A stretch of DNA of 52,760 nucleotides, taken from positions 1-52,760 of the forward strand of contig JAJSZW010000009.1 in assembly GCA_030262895.1 (NCBI GenBank), written 5' to 3'. The first letter of the stretch is position 1. Every line of letters starts with the position of its first letter. Both the position numbers and the translations under genes were made by a program. The notes under the pieces were generated by a model, which searched no databases, was not told the origin of the DNA, and worked only from the letters and a program-made list of their open reading frames with translations. This document shows positions 1 through 8,300 of this stretch, one piece after another. This DNA comes from Deltaproteobacteria bacterium. Lineage in GTDB: Bacteria; Desulfobacterota; Desulfobacteria; Desulfobacterales; ETH-SRB1.

Positions 1-1599
1 CTCAATGATGTCTTTCTCCATAAAGAAAAATTGTTCTCCAGAATCACTATTTATGAAGCCAGAATTAGCTCTGGTATAATCTATTAATCCTTCTATCTTT
101 CCTGGCAATGTTGCATGATCTATTAAATCTTGATTTATCGTAGCGACACGAGATATCCATTTCCCCTTATACATTGAGCGATCATGATAAACCTTTTCAG
201 AAGCTGAATATCTATGAGTTGGTAGTTCTTTCAAAACAGCATATGAATAATCAATAGAATATACGGTGCTTCTTCTTCCTGAGCCAAGTTGCTCCACATT
301 GATTAAATTATATTCCTGAGATTTGCCGGTATACTTATACAACGGCACATTAGGAAAACTGAATTTAAAAGAACTTCGCGCTTTACACACTGCGGTTATA
401 TTATCAAGAAATTCTCTATCTTGTTGATTAAATAGTGTTTCAGTTTTTATGGCATGTTGTTTCAGCGCATTTAATGCATGTCGCTTGTTAACTTTTACTG
501 CACAATTTTTCTCAGAATATGCGGTATTCATAACCATATCTAGAAGCTGAATTAAGCGCCTCATATTGCCACTTGAGGCATACATAATCTGTTCAAGTCC
601 ATCCCCGTAAATGCCGGATTTTGTTAATTCAAAAATATCCTCTGGTTGAATTGAACTATCAATATGGGCGTATGGGTTGAGGTATTTTTTGATAATATGA
701 TAAGCTCTTTCTCTGTACCTTTTGTAACCAACTTCATCAGAAACCGAATCTTCCAACATAACAACGTCGCCATATCTGGTTTCAGTCAGCATATCTGAAT
801 ATGAATTAGGATATACAGCGATTTTGGTTCTAATAAATGACGCTGTCCTGAATTGATTCATTAAGATTTCAAATGAACACGGTGCGTTCTCTTGGTCTCT
901 AAAAAAGCTTTTATCTAATGAACCAGCTTCATCCATTAGTAACAAAATTTTTCCATCCTGTTCTTCAAGTAGATTTTTATAACACTCCTCAATATCCTTT
1001 ATTCCTGGATTTGGTTTAACCTTTAGTTCGGCAAAGTTGGTCTTTTTCCAGTCATAAGAAACTTCAATAAATTTTGGCTTAACACCACCCTTCAACCCCA
1101 ATTCCGTTGTAACTCGCTCAACGTATTCATCACTCCCTAACTTTGATAGTTGCCTCATGCTGGATGATAGTTTGAAACTCTCAGGAAACTCCTTTGGCAA
1201 TAATTGAGTTCCCCTATGAAGAGCTGCCAATTCTGTTGCATCTTCTAAACGTAAATATATTGATGTCAATTCTTCAACAATTTTGATAATAATAGCACGG
1301 TAAATATCCTCGGGTCTTGATATGTGTTGAAAGTCATTTAGTCTTATAAACACCGGTAAAATCAATTCCTCTTCTTGATCAATCAAACTCGGAACTAAAA
1401 CCGAAAGATAGTAAGCATGGTTTGCGCGAAGATACATTGTTTTTCCTGATCCCATACGCCCTTTAATTATCGTGTTTTCATAATCAAATGGTGTTGTTAG
1501 CCCTTCAGTGGGACTAACAAATAGATTGAGAATATTAGTAATATCATATTCATCTGCATTTCTAACCTTGAACGGTCTTTCTTTAAATATTTTTTCCAT
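1..1599 (-). CDS. AAA/ORC-like P-loop ATPase, partial (3' end beyond window)
   Basis: An uninterrupted reading frame of 533 codons runs from ATG at 1597-1599 to the left edge without a stop, so the gene is truncated by the window. Residues near 50 show a Walker A motif (GRMGSGKT) and residues near 230 a Walker B (KILLLMDEAGS), which places it among P-loop ATPases. The layout (N-terminal nucleotide site, helical middle, a later 'GNMRRLIQLLD' helix typical of AAA+ sensor-2 or lid regions) resembles ORC/Cdc6- or STAND-like ATPases used in plasmid, phage-defence and regulatory systems. An AGGA sequence lies about 14 nt before the start. The gene for a small membrane protein lies 186 bp upstream on the same strand and may be its partner. 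The family is not recognised exactly and a function is not assigned. Confidence 0.75.
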   Translation of the reverse strand, partial: MEKIFKERPFKVRNADEYDITNILNLFVSPTEGLTTPFDYENTIIKGRMGSGKTMYLRANHAYYLSVLVPSLIDQEEELILPVFIRLNDFQHISRPEDIYRAIIIKIVEELTSIYLRLEDATELAALHRGTQLLPKEFPESFKLSSSMRQLSKLGSDEYVERVTTELGLKGGVKPKFIEVSYDWKKTNFAELKVKPNPGIKDIEECYKNLLEEQDGKILLLMDEAGSLDKSFFRDQENAPCSFEILMNQFRTASFIRTKIAVYPNSYSDMLTETRYGDVVMLEDSVSDEVGYKRYRERAYHIIKKYLNPYAHIDSSIQPEDIFELTKSGIYGDGLEQIMYASSGNMRRLIQLLDMVMNTAYSEKNCAVKVNKRHALNALKQHAIKTETLFNQQDREFLDNITAVCKARSSFKFSFPNVPLYKYTGKSQEYNLINVEQLGSGRRSTVYSIDYSYAVLKELPTHRYSASEKVYHDRSMYKGKWISRVATINQDLIDHATLPGKIEGLIDYTRANSGFINSDSGEQFFFMEKDIIE

Positions 1600-1785
1600 A
1601 ATCTTAGCTTTTTCCTGATTTATTATTCACATAACGCTGATCTAACGCGCGAACGGGACATTCTGCCATAAGATATTTAACAGCAAAAATGGACGCAACC
1701 CTCAAAAGGTTGAAACGATGCCTTTATTGCTCGTCGAGTTCAGTGAGATCTTATGTTTTGGTCGATTTCAATATCTTGACTGATC

Positions 1786-2091
1786 TTAATTCGTTGTAGC
1801 AAACAGGTTTAACACCGTACATAAGGCTATTATCACTGTAGCACCAACCAATATCCAATTGAGAAAATATATTTTCCTGGAAAGTCTGTCGTTACTTTCA
1901 GTACTTTTTTTCATTTGGCTGACCAATTTATTAATGGCCTTCTCAAGGTCTTGGGTGCATTTTACAGTTATAGCCAACTTTTCATACTCATGAGCTTCAA
2001 TGCCACCACCACTGTTATCGGCTTTATATACCACCCCTCGGTTTCCTGCATCTCTAAGAATTTGTTCTTTATCTTTATTCTCAAAGTCCAT
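1786..2091 (-). CDS. Small coiled-coil membrane protein, unknown function
   Basis: This 101-residue protein has a polar, charged N-terminal half, a helical stretch (about residues 40-72, 'DLEKAINKLVSQMKKS') that could form a coiled coil, and one hydrophobic segment (about residues 75-97, 'FLNWILVGATVIIALCTVLN') near the C-terminus. It would be a single-pass, tail-anchored-like inner-membrane protein with its long domain in the cytoplasm. It lies upstream of and co-oriented with the P-loop ATPase gene, so the two may form one unit. The ribosome-binding site is weak (AAAGGG before ATG 2089-2091). No family is recognised. Being real rests on its composition and clean membrane segment rather than on homology. 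Confidence 0.55.
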   Translation of the reverse strand: MDFENKDKEQILRDAGNRGVVYKADNSGGGIEAHEYEKLAITVKCTQDLEKAINKLVSQMKKSTESNDRLSRKIYFLNWILVGATVIIALCTVLNLFATTN

Positions 2092-2411
2092 TGTTTATGC
2101 CCTTTATAACTTTGATGTAGCGGGCCTAAAAGCCCGATTTGTTTTCGTGCATTATTGCATGCGAAAAAGAAAAATAGGGCAATTTTGTACGATAAAACCC
2201 CCTACTAAGGGTATTATCGTGCAATTTTGCCGAATAAAAAGTCTTGACATTATAATAGAAAGACTGTAAGTTTGACTGAAAGTCGAATCCGGTTGCCAAG
2301 TGTCGAAACCTTTATTGAAGGTGTTAGATAGTATTTCATAAAATCTATGTTGTAAGATATCCAGCCATTTCCAAGCCAAGAAATATCTACAACAATTTGT
2401 AGGAGATATAC
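2092..2411. other. Intergenic stretch with hairpins upstream of integrase stub and lexA
   Basis: No convincing gene is seen here. A short GC stem (CGGGC/GCCCG, 2121-2136) is followed by a moderately T-rich stretch. A larger imperfect inverted repeat lies at 2177-2231. A TTGACA box at 2244-2249 has only a poor -10 (TAAGTT) 17 bp downstream, so a promoter for the stub/lexA transcript is possible but weak. A second inverted repeat (GTTGTAAGATAT at 2349-2360, ATATCTACAAC at 2383-2393, one unpaired base in the left arm) ends just before the integrase stub. No obvious LexA operator palindrome was found. Confidence 0.4.
2177..2231. repeat. Imperfect inverted repeat, about 23-bp arms
   Basis: The left arm begins GGGCAATTTTGTACGATAA and the right arm reads TTATCGTGCAATTTTGCC; after reverse-complementing, most positions match, with the mismatches clustered in the A/T core. 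The loop is about 9 bp (CTACTAAGG). It could be a remnant of a mobile-element end, a recombination site or an operator. It does not fit the attC core consensus, so it is left unassigned. Confidence 0.5.
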
Positions 2412-2558
2412 ATGATAAAGGTTATGACGGTCAAGCCAAAACTGTTGGATCAGGTACGCCATGCTACACGGGTCAGACACCTCAGTTACAGAACCGAGCA
2501 AGCCTATGTGCATTGGATAAAAAGGTTCATTTTTTTCCACGATAGCCCGCTGGATTAG
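2412..2558 (+). pseudogene. Truncated tyrosine recombinase (integron-integrase-like) N-terminal stub 1
   Basis: A 48-codon frame encodes the N-terminal SAM-like core-binding segment of an IntI/phage-type tyrosine recombinase: '[14 protein letters not shown]', then '[18 protein letters not shown]', the classical helix pair that begins integron integrases. It stops (TAG) directly after this segment, and no catalytic domain with the R..H..R..Y residues follows. The start is preceded by AGGAGATATAC, a good ribosome-binding site, so the stub could still be translated. lexA begins 22 bp downstream. A second, diverged stub lies at 5044-5286 and ends its homology at the same point. It is most simply a remnant of a former integron-type or recombinase gene. 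Confidence 0.65.
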
Positions 2559-2580
2559 GCGATTAGACATAGCATCGAAA

Positions 2581-3186
2581 ATGAAATTGACCGAAAAGCA
2601 AAAAGCATTTTTAGGTTATATCTCGCGCTACATAGATGAGTGGAATCGCTCACCCAGTTTTGAAGAGATATGTTCCCATTTCGGTTTTAACTCTTACAAC
2701 ACGGTAACTACTTATCTCAAGGCCCTGGAGCGCAAAGGCTATGTTCGGCTTCCCAGGAGAAAGAATCAGAAGCGGGCCATTGAGGTGATCAGTCCTGTGG
2801 AAACCAGGCGATTTGAGTTTCCCCTGCTGGGAAGAGTTGCGGCGGGAAAACCGATCGAGGCGGTCGAAGACGTGGATGTCATTGAAGTCCCTCCATCCAT
2901 GATAGGCAGTGGAGAGCACTTTGTCCTTCAGGTCAAGGGGGATTCCATGAAAGACGACGGAATGCTGGATGGGGATTTCGTAGTGGTCAGGAAACAGCCG
3001 ACAGCAGAAAACGGAGAGACCGTTGTGGCCTTAGTCAACAATGAGGCAACCATTAAGAAATATTACAAGAGGAAACGCGATGTGGAACTTCGACCCGCCA
3101 ACGAGGGAATGGAGTCCATTGTTGTCAAGCATGGGGGCCTGCGGACCCAGGGAAAGGTGGTGGGTGTTATCAGGTATTTTGGATAG
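2581..3186 (+). CDS. lexA: LexA repressor
   Basis: This 201-residue protein is a full-length SOS repressor. An N-terminal winged helix-turn-helix (about residues 1-65, including 'SPSFEEICSHFGF' and 'NTVTTYLKALERKGY') binds operators. The C-terminal S24 autopeptidase domain (about 75-200) has the Ala-Gly cleavage site in 'GRVAAGKPIEA', the nucleophile Ser in 'GDSMKDDGM', and the general-base Lys in 'NNEATIKKYYKR'. RecA-stimulated self-cleavage at Ala-Gly would derepress DNA-repair genes. It sits 22 bp after an integrase stub and shows no strong Shine-Dalgarno before ATG 2581, so translation may be coupled to or follow the stub. In other bacteria integron integrases are LexA-controlled, which makes the adjacency noteworthy, but lexA itself is probably the core-genome or accessory SOS regulator. 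Confidence 0.93.
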   Translation: MKLTEKQKAFLGYISRYIDEWNRSPSFEEICSHFGFNSYNTVTTYLKALERKGYVRLPRRKNQKRAIEVISPVETRRFEFPLLGRVAAGKPIEAVEDVDVIEVPPSMIGSGEHFVLQVKGDSMKDDGMLDGDFVVVRKQPTAENGETVVALVNNEATIKKYYKRKRDVELRPANEGMESIVVKHGGLRTQGKVVGVIRYFG

Positions 3187-3241
3187 ATTGGCCGCCAGCA
3201 TATCAATTAATGGGTAACCCCTATGTTTTTACTACTTATAC

Positions 3242-3604
3242 CTATAAAGGAAGAATACTGGCTCGCAACTTTTTTTGATCAATAGTGACTATCGCACCGT
3301 CTTCGAGGTGCTTCTCAAACTGGTGAAGCGCTGAAACTACAAGCGGACCGAGGTGTTCGGGAGTTACGTTTTGGGTGCGAATTTGAATGACACTTGGACA
3401 ATCCGCTTTCGTGGCGGCAAGTATGGTTCCAAAATCCAGATCATGCGTGAAAACGACATATCCGTTGGATCTGGCATATTCCAAAATTTCATAATCCGGA
3501 GCGTCTGGCCGGCCAATATGTGACCAGTGGGCCGCCTCCAAGCCCGCTTCCCTCAGTACGGACACCCACTTTGGGGAAAGATTCATGTCTATTAACAGCT
3601 TCAT
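3242..3604 (-). CDS. DUF5615 PIN-like toxin of a toxin-antitoxin pair
   Basis: This 120-residue protein fits the DUF5615/Mut7-C-like PIN family: an N-terminal acidic start 'MKLLIDMNLSPKWV', a central 'GRPDAPDYEILEYARSNGYVVFTHDLDF', and later 'IQIRTQNVTP'. The spaced Asp/Glu residues (D6, D-x-x-E near 34-39, the 'THDLDF' pair) form the metal-binding acidic pocket of PIN-fold ribonucleases. Its start overlaps the stop of the upstream DUF433 gene by 4 bp (ATGA), the usual antitoxin-first, translationally coupled layout. Expected role: ribonuclease toxin held inactive by the DUF433 partner. Substrate unknown. Confidence 0.82.
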   Translation of the reverse strand: MKLLIDMNLSPKWVSVLREAGLEAAHWSHIGRPDAPDYEILEYARSNGYVVFTHDLDFGTILAATKADCPSVIQIRTQNVTPEHLGPLVVSALHQFEKHLEDGAIVTIDQKKLRASILPL

Positions 3605-3837
3605 GCCGATGCCGAAACGAGTGGAACGTCAATTTCTTCGACACGCCATGCGGCGTAAGCAAGTGCCTCGTCAATGTCTTTTGCTTCCAAGTAGGGATAC
3701 AATTTCAAAATTTCCTCTTTATTGTGTCCCGAGGCAACAAGGCCGACGATCATCCCTACAGTTACACGCATGCCACGAATGCAGGGCTTCCCTCCCATGA
3801 TATTGAGATCGAAGGTAATTCTGGTTAACGGTATCAT
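3601..3837 (-). CDS. DUF433 antitoxin (VapB-like)
   Basis: This 78-residue protein matches the DUF433 family: 'ITFDLNIMGGKPCIRGMRVTVGMIVGLVASGHNKEEILKLYP' with the hallmark GGKPCIRG/MRVTV motif of a small helix-turn-helix fold. It binds DNA and its cognate PIN-like toxin and is expected to autoregulate the pair. The start ATG 3835-3837 has a strong GGAGGT ribosome-binding site (3842-3847), and a plausible sigma-70 promoter lies at 3878-3906. The stop overlaps the DUF5615 start, consistent with coupled translation. Confidence 0.85.
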   Translation of the reverse strand: MIPLTRITFDLNIMGGKPCIRGMRVTVGMIVGLVASGHNKEEILKLYPYLEAKDIDEALAYAAWRVEEIDVPLVSASA

Positions 3838-3877
3838 TTTAGACCTCCACTGATAAATTTCTTTTTGCCTTGTAGTA

Positions 3878-3906
3878 ACTATACTGTGTCGTGCCTCTTA
3901 CTGCAA
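3878..3906 (-). promoter_or_regulatory. Candidate sigma-70 promoter of the DUF433/DUF5615 pair
   Basis: On the minus strand TTGCAG (3901-3906) and TATAGT (3878-3883) are separated by exactly 17 bp and lie about 40 bp before the antitoxin start. Two mismatches to each consensus hexamer or fewer. Not tested experimentally. Confidence 0.45.
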
Positions 3907-3959
3907 GTCAATACATTATGAATATTGTAAATAAAAACATCAGAAATGAGGTAAAATCG

Positions 3960-4268
3960 GCTTGTAAAATACAGGCTAAACCCGCTCAATTCTTACCGCG
4001 CAGACTTTGAACTCGGGTATCCTGGCTACAGGATCGAGGGCGTCGTTGGTTAAGAGATTAACCGCCATTTCCCCAAAATGGAATGGAGCCGCGGGTCATA
4101 ATGCCGCTGTTGTAGTGATAGAGTTCTCTTCCGGTTGAAAGAAGGAAGGGATATTCTTTATTTGGAAGCTCATTTGGAAGGATAAATTCAACTGATTGAA
4201 ACAGGCCTTTTCCACGGGTAAATTTATCTTTATGAAGATATGGCGTACCAGGATGCTCCCAGCTTGTG
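3960..4268 (-). pseudogene. Decayed duplicate of the 3' end of fdhA
   Basis: This segment is clearly homologous to the 3' end of the intact fdhA at 5285-5769 in the same orientation: both share the stretches coding for '...FQSVEFILPNELPNKEYPFLL', 'STGRELYHYNSG', 'NLLTNDALDPV' and the C-terminal 'IERV'. In this copy roughly 170 bp are missing between the 'MTR' codons and the 'IPF' codons, point differences are scattered, and homology stops abruptly near 4268 where an unrelated direct repeat (two copies of GGGACTATGG) begins. No start or full domain is present, so it cannot make a functional enzyme. It is either the residue of a second formate dehydrogenase gene or a partial tandem duplication into which the DUF2442/DUF4160 genes and integrase stub have come to lie. 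Confidence 0.88.
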
Positions 4269-4431
4269 CATAGGGACTATGGGGGACTATGGTGTCACTA
4301 CTATTCAAAATTTGACACCAATTCGTCAAGCTGAGGGGCTGGGCAACAATAACCGAAAAAATATGATAAAAGATAAAAACTACCGGTCAAATAATGCCTT
4401 TCAAAAACGGCACGGCTTTGCCCATTCCCTC
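4269..4431. other. Gap between fdhA relic and DUF2442 gene
   Basis: No gene is seen. It contains the direct repeat GGGACTATGG (twice, about 4264-4284) and a short inverted repeat GGTGTCA/TGACACC (about 4289-4319). This is the junction at which homology to fdhA ends. Confidence 0.35.
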
Positions 4432-4680
4432 TCAAGCGCTTTGTTTGCATTTTTCATATAGTGTTTCTGGAGCAATATCAGCGCCATTCGGCCAAGCAAT
4501 AGTGCCACCCTCTATTGAGGCCTTTTTGAAAAACTCTATATCATTAAGTGGTTTAAAAATTGTTCCTCTTGTTAGATACGGAGAAAAATCAATTTCGCTT
4601 GTTGTGCCATCATCAAAAACGATAGAATAAATATAGTTTTTTTTATACTTGATTTTTTTTACATCATTCATGTCCCACAT
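4432..4680 (-). CDS. DUF2442 protein of a DUF4160/DUF2442 toxin-antitoxin-like pair
   Basis: This 82-residue protein matches DUF2442: '[32 protein letters not shown]' followed by '[19 protein letters not shown]', the family signature around the WPNG(A/V)DIAP(E)TLY motif. DUF2442 genes are often paired with DUF4160 genes, as here (15 bp apart, DUF4160 first), and such pairs behave genetically like toxin-antitoxin modules, although the biochemistry is poorly defined. A good ribosome-binding site (AGGAAGGAT) precedes ATG 4678-4680. Confidence 0.82.
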   Translation of the reverse strand: MWDMNDVKKIKYKKNYIYSIVFDDGTTSEIDFSPYLTRGTIFKPLNDIEFFKKASIEGGTIAWPNGADIAPETLYEKCKQSA

Positions 4681-4695
4681 ACTAATTCATCCTTC

Positions 4696-4956
4696 CTAAT
4701 CCAGTGGAGATATTTTTTTAATTTCTTTATCGTTTCTGGCCAAATCCCAGTCTTCCATCAGCTCATCTGTATGCAAATCTACCCATTCTCTTATCAATTT
4801 CCTTGCGGTTTTTGATTTTATATCTCCTTTCAACACATTGCCATTTAAGTCAAAAACAGCCTTATTGCCTTGATAATCCGCATGAAAATGTGGTGGATTA
4901 TGTTCATCATAAAACATTCGTATTATTATACCGAAAAATCTCGAAATTTCTGGCAT
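4696..4956 (-). CDS. DUF4160 protein
   Basis: This 86-residue protein carries the complete DUF4160 signature: 'MPEISRFFGIIIRMFYDEHNPPHFHADYQG' (N-terminal P-x-I..F-G-I-x-I-x-M-F..D-E-H-x-P-P-H-F-H), then 'RKLIREWVDLHTDELMEDW'. The HNPPHFH histidines are the conserved core. It is the first gene of the pair with DUF2442, has GGAGC before its start, and lies in the accessory patch between the fdhA relic and integrase stub 2. Its function is not established. Confidence 0.83.
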   Translation of the reverse strand: MPEISRFFGIIIRMFYDEHNPPHFHADYQGNKAVFDLNGNVLKGDIKSKTARKLIREWVDLHTDELMEDWDLARNDKEIKKISPLD

Positions 4957-5043
4957 ATATGCTCCAATATTTATGCGAACAATTTAAATGTTAAGAAATA
5001 AATCAATGATGTTTGATATTAATAGATTATTTCTTGATTCCAA

Positions 5044-5286
5044 TTGTATATAAATATGACCTTATTTTTCATGCAAAAGCAAGAATTTTATAATCACAAA
5101 AAACCTCGCAAACTACTGGATCAGATACGCGATATCATGCGTTTGAAACACTATGCTTTTCGCACCGAGTGTACTTACATAAGCTGGATCAAACGGTTCG
5201 TGCTTTTTCACGATAAAAACATAAGGACTTGGGTGGGGCGGAAACTTTTTGAGCCCCGCCATGGTAGGACGGATGTTATGGAATAG
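5044..5286 (+). pseudogene. Truncated tyrosine recombinase N-terminal stub 2
   Basis: The middle of this 80-codon frame ('RKLLDQIRDIMRLKHYAFRT', 'ECTYISWIKRFVLFHDKNI') is the N-terminal core-binding helix pair of integron-type tyrosine recombinases. After 'FHDKNI' the sequence loses family resemblance ('RTWVGRKLFEPRHG'), so the catalytic domain is absent. It is about two-thirds identical to stub 1 (2412-2558) at the DNA level across the homologous part, which means two separate remnants rather than a recent copy. Its 3' end touches the downstream side of fdhA. An imperfect inverted repeat (AAGAAATAAATC 4993-5004, GATTATTTCTT 5025-5035, one unpaired base) precedes it, mirroring the layout before stub 1. 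Confidence 0.6.
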
Positions 5287-5304
5287 GCTTATGTGAAATA
5301 CGGG

Positions 5305-8300
5305 TTAAACCCGCTCAATACTGACTGCGCAGACTTTGAACTCGGGTATTCTGGATACAGGATCGAGGGCGTCGTTGGTTAAGAGATTAACTGCCATTTC
5401 CCCGAAATGGAATGGAATAAAAACAGTCCCTTCGGGGCTTCTTTTTGTAATACTGACACGGGCTTTAATCTCTCCGCGGCGGGATGTGATCTTAACCATA
5501 TTTTTGTTTTCTATTCCCTTTTTCTCAGCGTCCAAAGGATGAATTTCCACAATAACTTCAGGTGAAATGGCATGGAGGCCCTTAACCTTGCGGGTCATAG
5601 TGCCGCTGTTGTAGTGATAGAGTTCTCTTCCGGTTGAAAGAAGGAAGGGATATTCTTTATTTGGAAGCTCGTTTGGAAGGATAAATTCAACTGATTGAAA
5701 CAAGCCTTTTCCACGGGTAAATTTATCTTTATGAAGATATGGTGTGCCAGGATGCTCCCAGCTTGTGCATGGCCATTGAAGTCCATGATTTTTTAGCCGT
5801 TCGTAGTGAATCCCCCCGTAATTCGGCACAAGATTGGCGATTTCCTCCATAATCTCTTCAGGGTGATTATAATTCATCGGGGTTCCCATCTTCTCTGATA
5901 AACTGCATATTATTTTCCAGTCGGGTCTTGAATCGCCAATAGGTTTTATTCCCTTTCTCACGCGCTGAACACGCCTTTCAGTATTGGTAAATGTGCCGTC
6001 CTTTTCTGCAAAACTGGCAGCAGGAAGTACCACATGGGCGAGTTTGGCTGTCTCGGTCATAAAGATATCCTGAACAACTAAAAAATCCAGTTTTTTAAGG
6101 ACATCTTTAACATGTTTTAGATTAGGATCGCTTACAACAGGGTTTTCACCCATTATGTATATACCTTTTAACTCTTCATTAAGAACGGCAGACCACATAT
6201 CCGTTACAGCAAGTCCTGGTTTTGAGGAAAGCTTAATGCCCCAGGCCTCTTCAAATTTTTTAACATTCTTCTGTTCGGAAACGCTTTGGTAACCGGGAAA
6301 AACATTGGGAAGAGCGCCCATATCGCAGGCTCCCTGCACATTATTCTGGCCACGCAAAGGATTAACTCCTCCTCCTTCGATCCCGACGTTACCGCATAAC
6401 ATGGCCAGATTTGCTATTGACTTAACATTATTAGTCCCAAACGCATGCTGTGTAATACCCATAGCATATGCAATAGAGCCGTTTTGGGCTTGAGCATAAA
6501 TACGTGCCGCTTTTTTAAGATCTTCGGGAGGTATGCCGGTGAGTCTTTCAACAAATTCAGGATTGTATTTCATCACCGTCTCTTTCATAGCCATAAAATT
6601 CTCGGTTCTTTCCGCCACATAAGAGGCATCATAAAGATCTTCTTCTATGATGACATACATCATTCCGTTTAACCAGACCACGTCTGTCCCGGGTTTGGGG
6701 CGCAGCCAGATTTCAGCATATTTCACCATCTCGATTTCACGGGGGTCAACAACTATCAGCTTTGTCTTGCCCTCAACTATGGCCTTTTTCATATTAAGAG
6801 CTATGACAGGATAGTTTTCGGTAGAATTAGTCCCAGTCAAGAGGATAACATCAGCCTTTCTAAAGTCGGCTATAGAGTTGGTCATTGCCCCGCTTCCAAA
6901 CGATGCGGCCAGCCCGGCCACAGTGGGAGCATGTCAGAGACGGGCGCAGTGATCAACATTGTTTGTGCCAACGACTGCGCGCATAAATTTCTGCATGAGG
7001 AAATTCTCTTCATTCGTACACTTTGCCGAACTCAAACCAGCCAGACTATCGGGGCCGGATTTGGTCTTTATCTCCAAAAATTTCCGGGCAATCAGCGAAA
7101 TCGCCTTTTCCCAGCTTACCTCCCAGAAATATTCCCCTTTTCTTACAAGCGGGGTCTTAAGCCGATCAGGGTGACGGACGAACTCGCTTCCGAATCTGCC
7201 CTTGACGCATACATTTCCGAAATTGGGACTATCGTTTGAATCTGCGGTAACTTCTACAATCGTCTGGCCTTTAATATTCAAAACAATAGAACATCCACAG
7301 CCGCAAAAAGGACAAACTGTTTTAATCTTCTTAATTTCGTTTGCAGCAACAGGCAGGGTAACATTTTCTTTTACAAGAGCACCGGTTGGACAGTTATCAA
7401 CACAGGCTCCACAGGAAACACATTTGTCATTAATTCTAATAGAAACAATGCCGGGGAACCCGTCCTCTTCAAACTCTTTTCCTTCCAGCTCAAGGGCTCC
7501 ATATTCACAGCTATTCTCACAGCGCTGGCAAAATATACACTTGTTCGGATCAATAACAATAAAGGGGTGGCTGCTGTCGATCGGATACTGACGGCGCTTG
7601 AGCATTTTTGAAACCGGGAATCTAACCCCATATTCGATGGACAGGCTGCGCAATTCACATTTATTAAGAGCCACGCATCCGCACTGCAAGCATCTTTTAG
7701 ACTCACGTAAAGCTGTTTCCTCGGTGAATCCCAGTTCTATTTCGTCAAAATCCCTTGTACGCCTTTCCGGCGCCCTGACCGGCATCTTTTCTCCTAAACG
7801 AAGGGTAATATTCTCGAAATTATGCAAATCAACATCTTCAAACTTTTTACCCTTAGTAAAATTAATCTGGCGTTTCGGAGAGGGCAAGGGCGTGTCGGTA
7901 AGATATGAATGGATGGCGTTAGCTGCCTTTCTGCCGCCGGTAACTGCCTGGATAACTGTTCTGGGACCACGGACGACATCACCCCCTGCAAAAACCCCTT
8001 TTTCTGAAGTTTGAAATGTCTGAGGGCTGGAAATAATGGTACCGCCCGGAAGAACATGAGGTTTTATGTTTTCATCCGGCGATTCCATCCATGAAAGGTC
8101 AGGAATCTGTCCGGGCGCCAGAATTACAGTATCTGCTTCACGAATTTGTTCTGAGCCTAAAAAAGGAATGGGAAGACGTCTCCCTTTCTCATCAGGCTCA
8201 CTCAATTTCATTCTGACTGTTTCAAGCTTAAAAAAGTTCTTTTCCCTGCTGATTTTTGAAAGCCCTGTCATATAAATAAAATTAACTTCTTCTTTTTCAG

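Noticed and set aside
2240..2580. LexA operator upstream of lexA
   Set aside because: No palindrome matching known LexA boxes of delta-type or other bacteria could be seen.
2092..5043. Integron attC or attI sites near the integrase stubs
   Set aside because: The inverted repeats have an extra unpaired base like attC, but no RYYYAAC/GTTRRRY cores were found.
5595..5786. Small ORF on the fdhA strand, and its twin at 4096-4329
   Set aside because: Both are out-of-frame shadows of the same homologous fdhA segment; their similarity to each other comes from the duplication, not from coding.
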